Assembly (NCBI GenBank): GCA_964388745.1
Contig: CAYMBP010000003.1
Location: 1 to 64,000, forward strand
Reading direction: 5' to 3'
Length of the DNA stretch: 64,000 nt
Source: CAYMBP01 sp964388745
Lineage (GTDB): Bacteria > Babelota > Babeliae > Babelales > RVW-14
Shown: positions 63,001 through 64,000 of the stretch, in pieces
How the letters are laid out: each line of letters opens with the position of its first letter
Position numbering within the stretch: position 1 is the stretch's first letter
Made by a program: the position numbers and the translations under genes
The notes under the pieces: model-generated
The model's input: only the letters and a program-made list of their open reading frames with translations
The model's database searches: none
Told to the model about the DNA's origin: nothing

Positions 63001-64000
63001 CAAAAAATCTCAATTGGTGAAAAAATTGCAGAATGGGATCCTTTTAAAGTTATTCTTTCTGAGAAAACAGGGAAGATACAATTCATTGATCTGATTGAAA
63101 ACGTTACTTATCAAGAACGTTATAATGAAGAAACGGGACAGTCAAGTAAAGTTATTCTTGAGCGCAGAGATGAGCGTCGGCAGCCATATATTGTTGTTAT
63201 TGATAAAAATGGCGGAGAAGAGGGTCGTTATTATGTGCCAACAGGAGCTATTCTCACTATTTCCGATGGAGATGAGGTGTTGGCCGGTGATATTCTTGCA
63301 AAAATTCCGCGTGAAGAAAAGAGAACAAAAGATATTACAGGAAGTTTGCCTCGTGTTGCAGAGCTGTTCGAAGCTCGCATACCAAAAGATACGGCAACTA
63401 TTAGTGAAGTTGACGGTGTTGTTCATTTTGGAGGGCTTCATAGAGGGCAGCGTCGTATTACAGTAACGACAGAAGAGGGCGAAGTTTTTGAATACAATAT
63501 TCCTCGAAACAGGCATCTTAATGTGGAAGATGGTGAAGCCGTATCTGCAGGAGAGGCTCTTACATCTGGAGTTCCTAATGTTCATGATATTTTAAGAATT
63601 TTAGGGCCAGACGAGGTACAGCGTTATCTTGTTAAAGAAATTCAGCTAATTTATAGTTTGCAGGGTGTTGATATTAATGATAAGCATGTTGAGGTTATTG
63701 TTCGACAAATGTTGAGAAAAGTCCGGATCACTGATCCAGGGGATACTCGATTTGTTGCAGGAGATAGAGTTGATAAGCTGTACTTGCAAACAGTTAACCG
63801 ATTAATGATAAAAGAGGGAAAGAAGCCAGCTCTTGCAAAGCCGTTATTAATGGGCTTAACAAAGGCTTCTTTGGGAACAGAAAGCTTCCTCGCAGCAGCG
63901 TCTTTCCAAGAAACAACACGAGTTCTTGCTGAAGCGGCGCTTGTTGGGCAATCAGATTATCTTTATGGCTTGAAAGAAAATGTGGTAATTGGTAAGCTAA
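60013..64000 (+). CDS. rpoC: RNA polymerase beta-prime subunit, partial (3' end outside window)
   Basis: The GTG at 60013 follows AAGGAG by seven bases and overlaps the rpoB stop by eight bases; an ATG at 60025 is the alternative. The N-terminal zinc site is C71, C73, C86, C89. The active-site loop reads NADFDGDMMAVH (residues 461-472), keeping all three metal-binding Asp but with Met where nearly all polymerases have Gln after the third. The second zinc site (LTCQARRGVCAFCYG) and the trigger-loop region (SIGEPGTQLTMRTFH) are normal. 1329 codons are visible, ending in NVVIGKL, so about 50-100 residues are missing. Confidence 0.97.
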   Translation, partial: MNSKMLERFREYVNTTQFNAIRISIASPEKIRSLSYGEVKKIETINYRTLKPERDGLLCARIFGPVKDWECNCGKYKRMKHRGVTCEKCGVEVIQSKVRRERMGHINLVSPVCHIWYLKGIPSYLSLILGLTVRDLERVIYFDSYIVLNQGTSPYPVRTLLNGQELDEYVRNNEEDIVFKAAMGAEAIRELLISIDLGFEVRKIEDEYEQTSSMAIRHRLAKRHKFLSGLLNANIRPEWIILDVLPVIPPDLRPLVPLEGGRFASSDLNDLYRRVLNRNIRLRRLIELEAPDVIIKNEKRMLQEAVDALIDNGRRGQPVRGSNRRPLKSLSEMLRGKQGRFRQNLLGKRVDYSGRSIIVVDPELKMHQCGLPKLMALELFKPYVYVELQQRELAANLRVAKRMVEEMSPEVWEALEAVVLDRPVLLNRAPTLHRLSIQAFYPILVEGKAIKIHPLVCAAFNADFDGDMMAVHVLLSKRARAEASNLILSTKNILTPANGKPVTVPSQDMVLGLHYITKGRRAVSGEGLCFSSIEEVLFAYDHQKVHLQARIKLRLSAKNIVETTVGRVILYAALPEDSEFSWINKAVKRKDLVKLVARLHRAFGVEKTVGALDNIKHLGFSYATLGGISLSVDNLVIPPSKDDIINKSKKEAEKTELLYMDGAITNGERYNKIIQIWNKATEDVSNEMIAMLEAEDLAAAESSDVPFNPVFMMLDSGARSSRQQIRQLAGMRGLMAKPSGEIEETPVLANFKEGLNVFEYFTSTHGARKGLADTALKTADSGYLTRRLVDVAQDVVVTLQDCQALGYVMISDLKESGEIIIPLPDRVFGRIVAENASDPLSGRLVVERGTLVTDAVIKKIKDSALSEIAVRSVLTCQARRGVCAFCYGMDLSTLELVDIGTAVGVIAAQSIGEPGTQLTMRTFHVGGTASGLGEQNFYKSRNAGIVSFRGVCALRNRSNILTVTNRKSKIVIVSSDGRELEECTLEYGNFLLVENGQKISIGEKIAEWDPFKVILSEKTGKIQFIDLIENVTYQERYNEETGQSSKVILERRDERRQPYIVVIDKNGGEEGRYYVPTGAILTISDGDEVLAGDILAKIPREEKRTKDITGSLPRVAELFEARIPKDTATISEVDGVVHFGGLHRGQRRITVTTEEGEVFEYNIPRNRHLNVEDGEAVSAGEALTSGVPNVHDILRILGPDEVQRYLVKEIQLIYSLQGVDINDKHVEVIVRQMLRKVRITDPGDTRFVAGDRVDKLYLQTVNRLMIKEGKKPALAKPLLMGLTKASLGTESFLAAASFQETTRVLAEAALVGQSDYLYGLKENVVIGKL

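Overview
The window looks like a chromosomal segment from a low-GC, Gram-negative, probably host-dependent bacterium. LpxK (35200-36351) points to a lipid A outer membrane. Several secreted proteins carry eukaryote-style repeats (ankyrin at 24517-25797, WD40 beta-propellers at 28984-30975 and 33197-34318). There is a 2024-residue secreted surface protein, and many predicted secreted proteins that I cannot assign to any family. This mix resembles Candidatus Dependentiae (TM6), whose known members live in protists. That placement is inference from gene content, not from a database match.

Layout. 1-6.7 kb: a cut-off exported protein and the giant surface protein, both on the minus strand. 7.3-11.0 kb: a plus-strand run of sugar aminotransferase, tmk, a small orf, holB and the C-terminal half of a ComEC-like DNA-uptake channel. 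11.0-12.7 kb: gpsA and uppS, convergent with that run. 12.9-17.8 kb: four tandem secreted proteins that share a diverged C-terminal module; the first contains a 100-N assembly gap inside a 60-bp tandem repeat. 17.9-21.8 kb: a cystathionine beta-synthase-like enzyme, dapF, archaeal-type aldolase, a LOG-family enzyme and a protein that is 23% cysteine. 21.9-34.3 kb: accessory region with secreted unknowns, an ankyrin protein, a MacA/MacB-like pair, bioY, WD40 proteins, a secreted PLP-fold pseudoenzyme and nfo. 34.2-39.7 kb: wecA-like, lpxK, infB and nusA on the minus strand.

39.9-40.3 kb: a replication origin, with ten exact DnaA boxes, a 53-bp palindrome and an AT-rich unwinding region. By eye the plus strand is A/C-rich to its left and G/T-rich to its right, as expected where the leading strand switches. 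The nusA-infB and secE-to-rpoC gene blocks point away from it on either side.

40.3-49.9 kb: uracil-DNA glycosylase, a clostripain-like protease, the N-terminal half of ComEC, enolase, a polar amino acid ABC transporter and gyrB. 50.0-64.0 kb: tadA, a DksA/TraR protein and tsaE, six tRNA genes with rpmG, then secE-nusG-rplK-rplA-rplJ-rplL-rpoB-rpoC; rpoC runs off the end.

The observations I rate highest are the origin, ComEC split into two genes about 31.5 kb apart with a catalytically dead nuclease-like domain, a double zinc-ribbon insertion in RpoB that echoes the zinc domain of RpoC, the secreted four-gene paralogue cluster, and a secreted PLP-enzyme relative that has lost its active-site lysine. 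No rRNA genes, insertion sequences, phage genes or CRISPR arrays were found.
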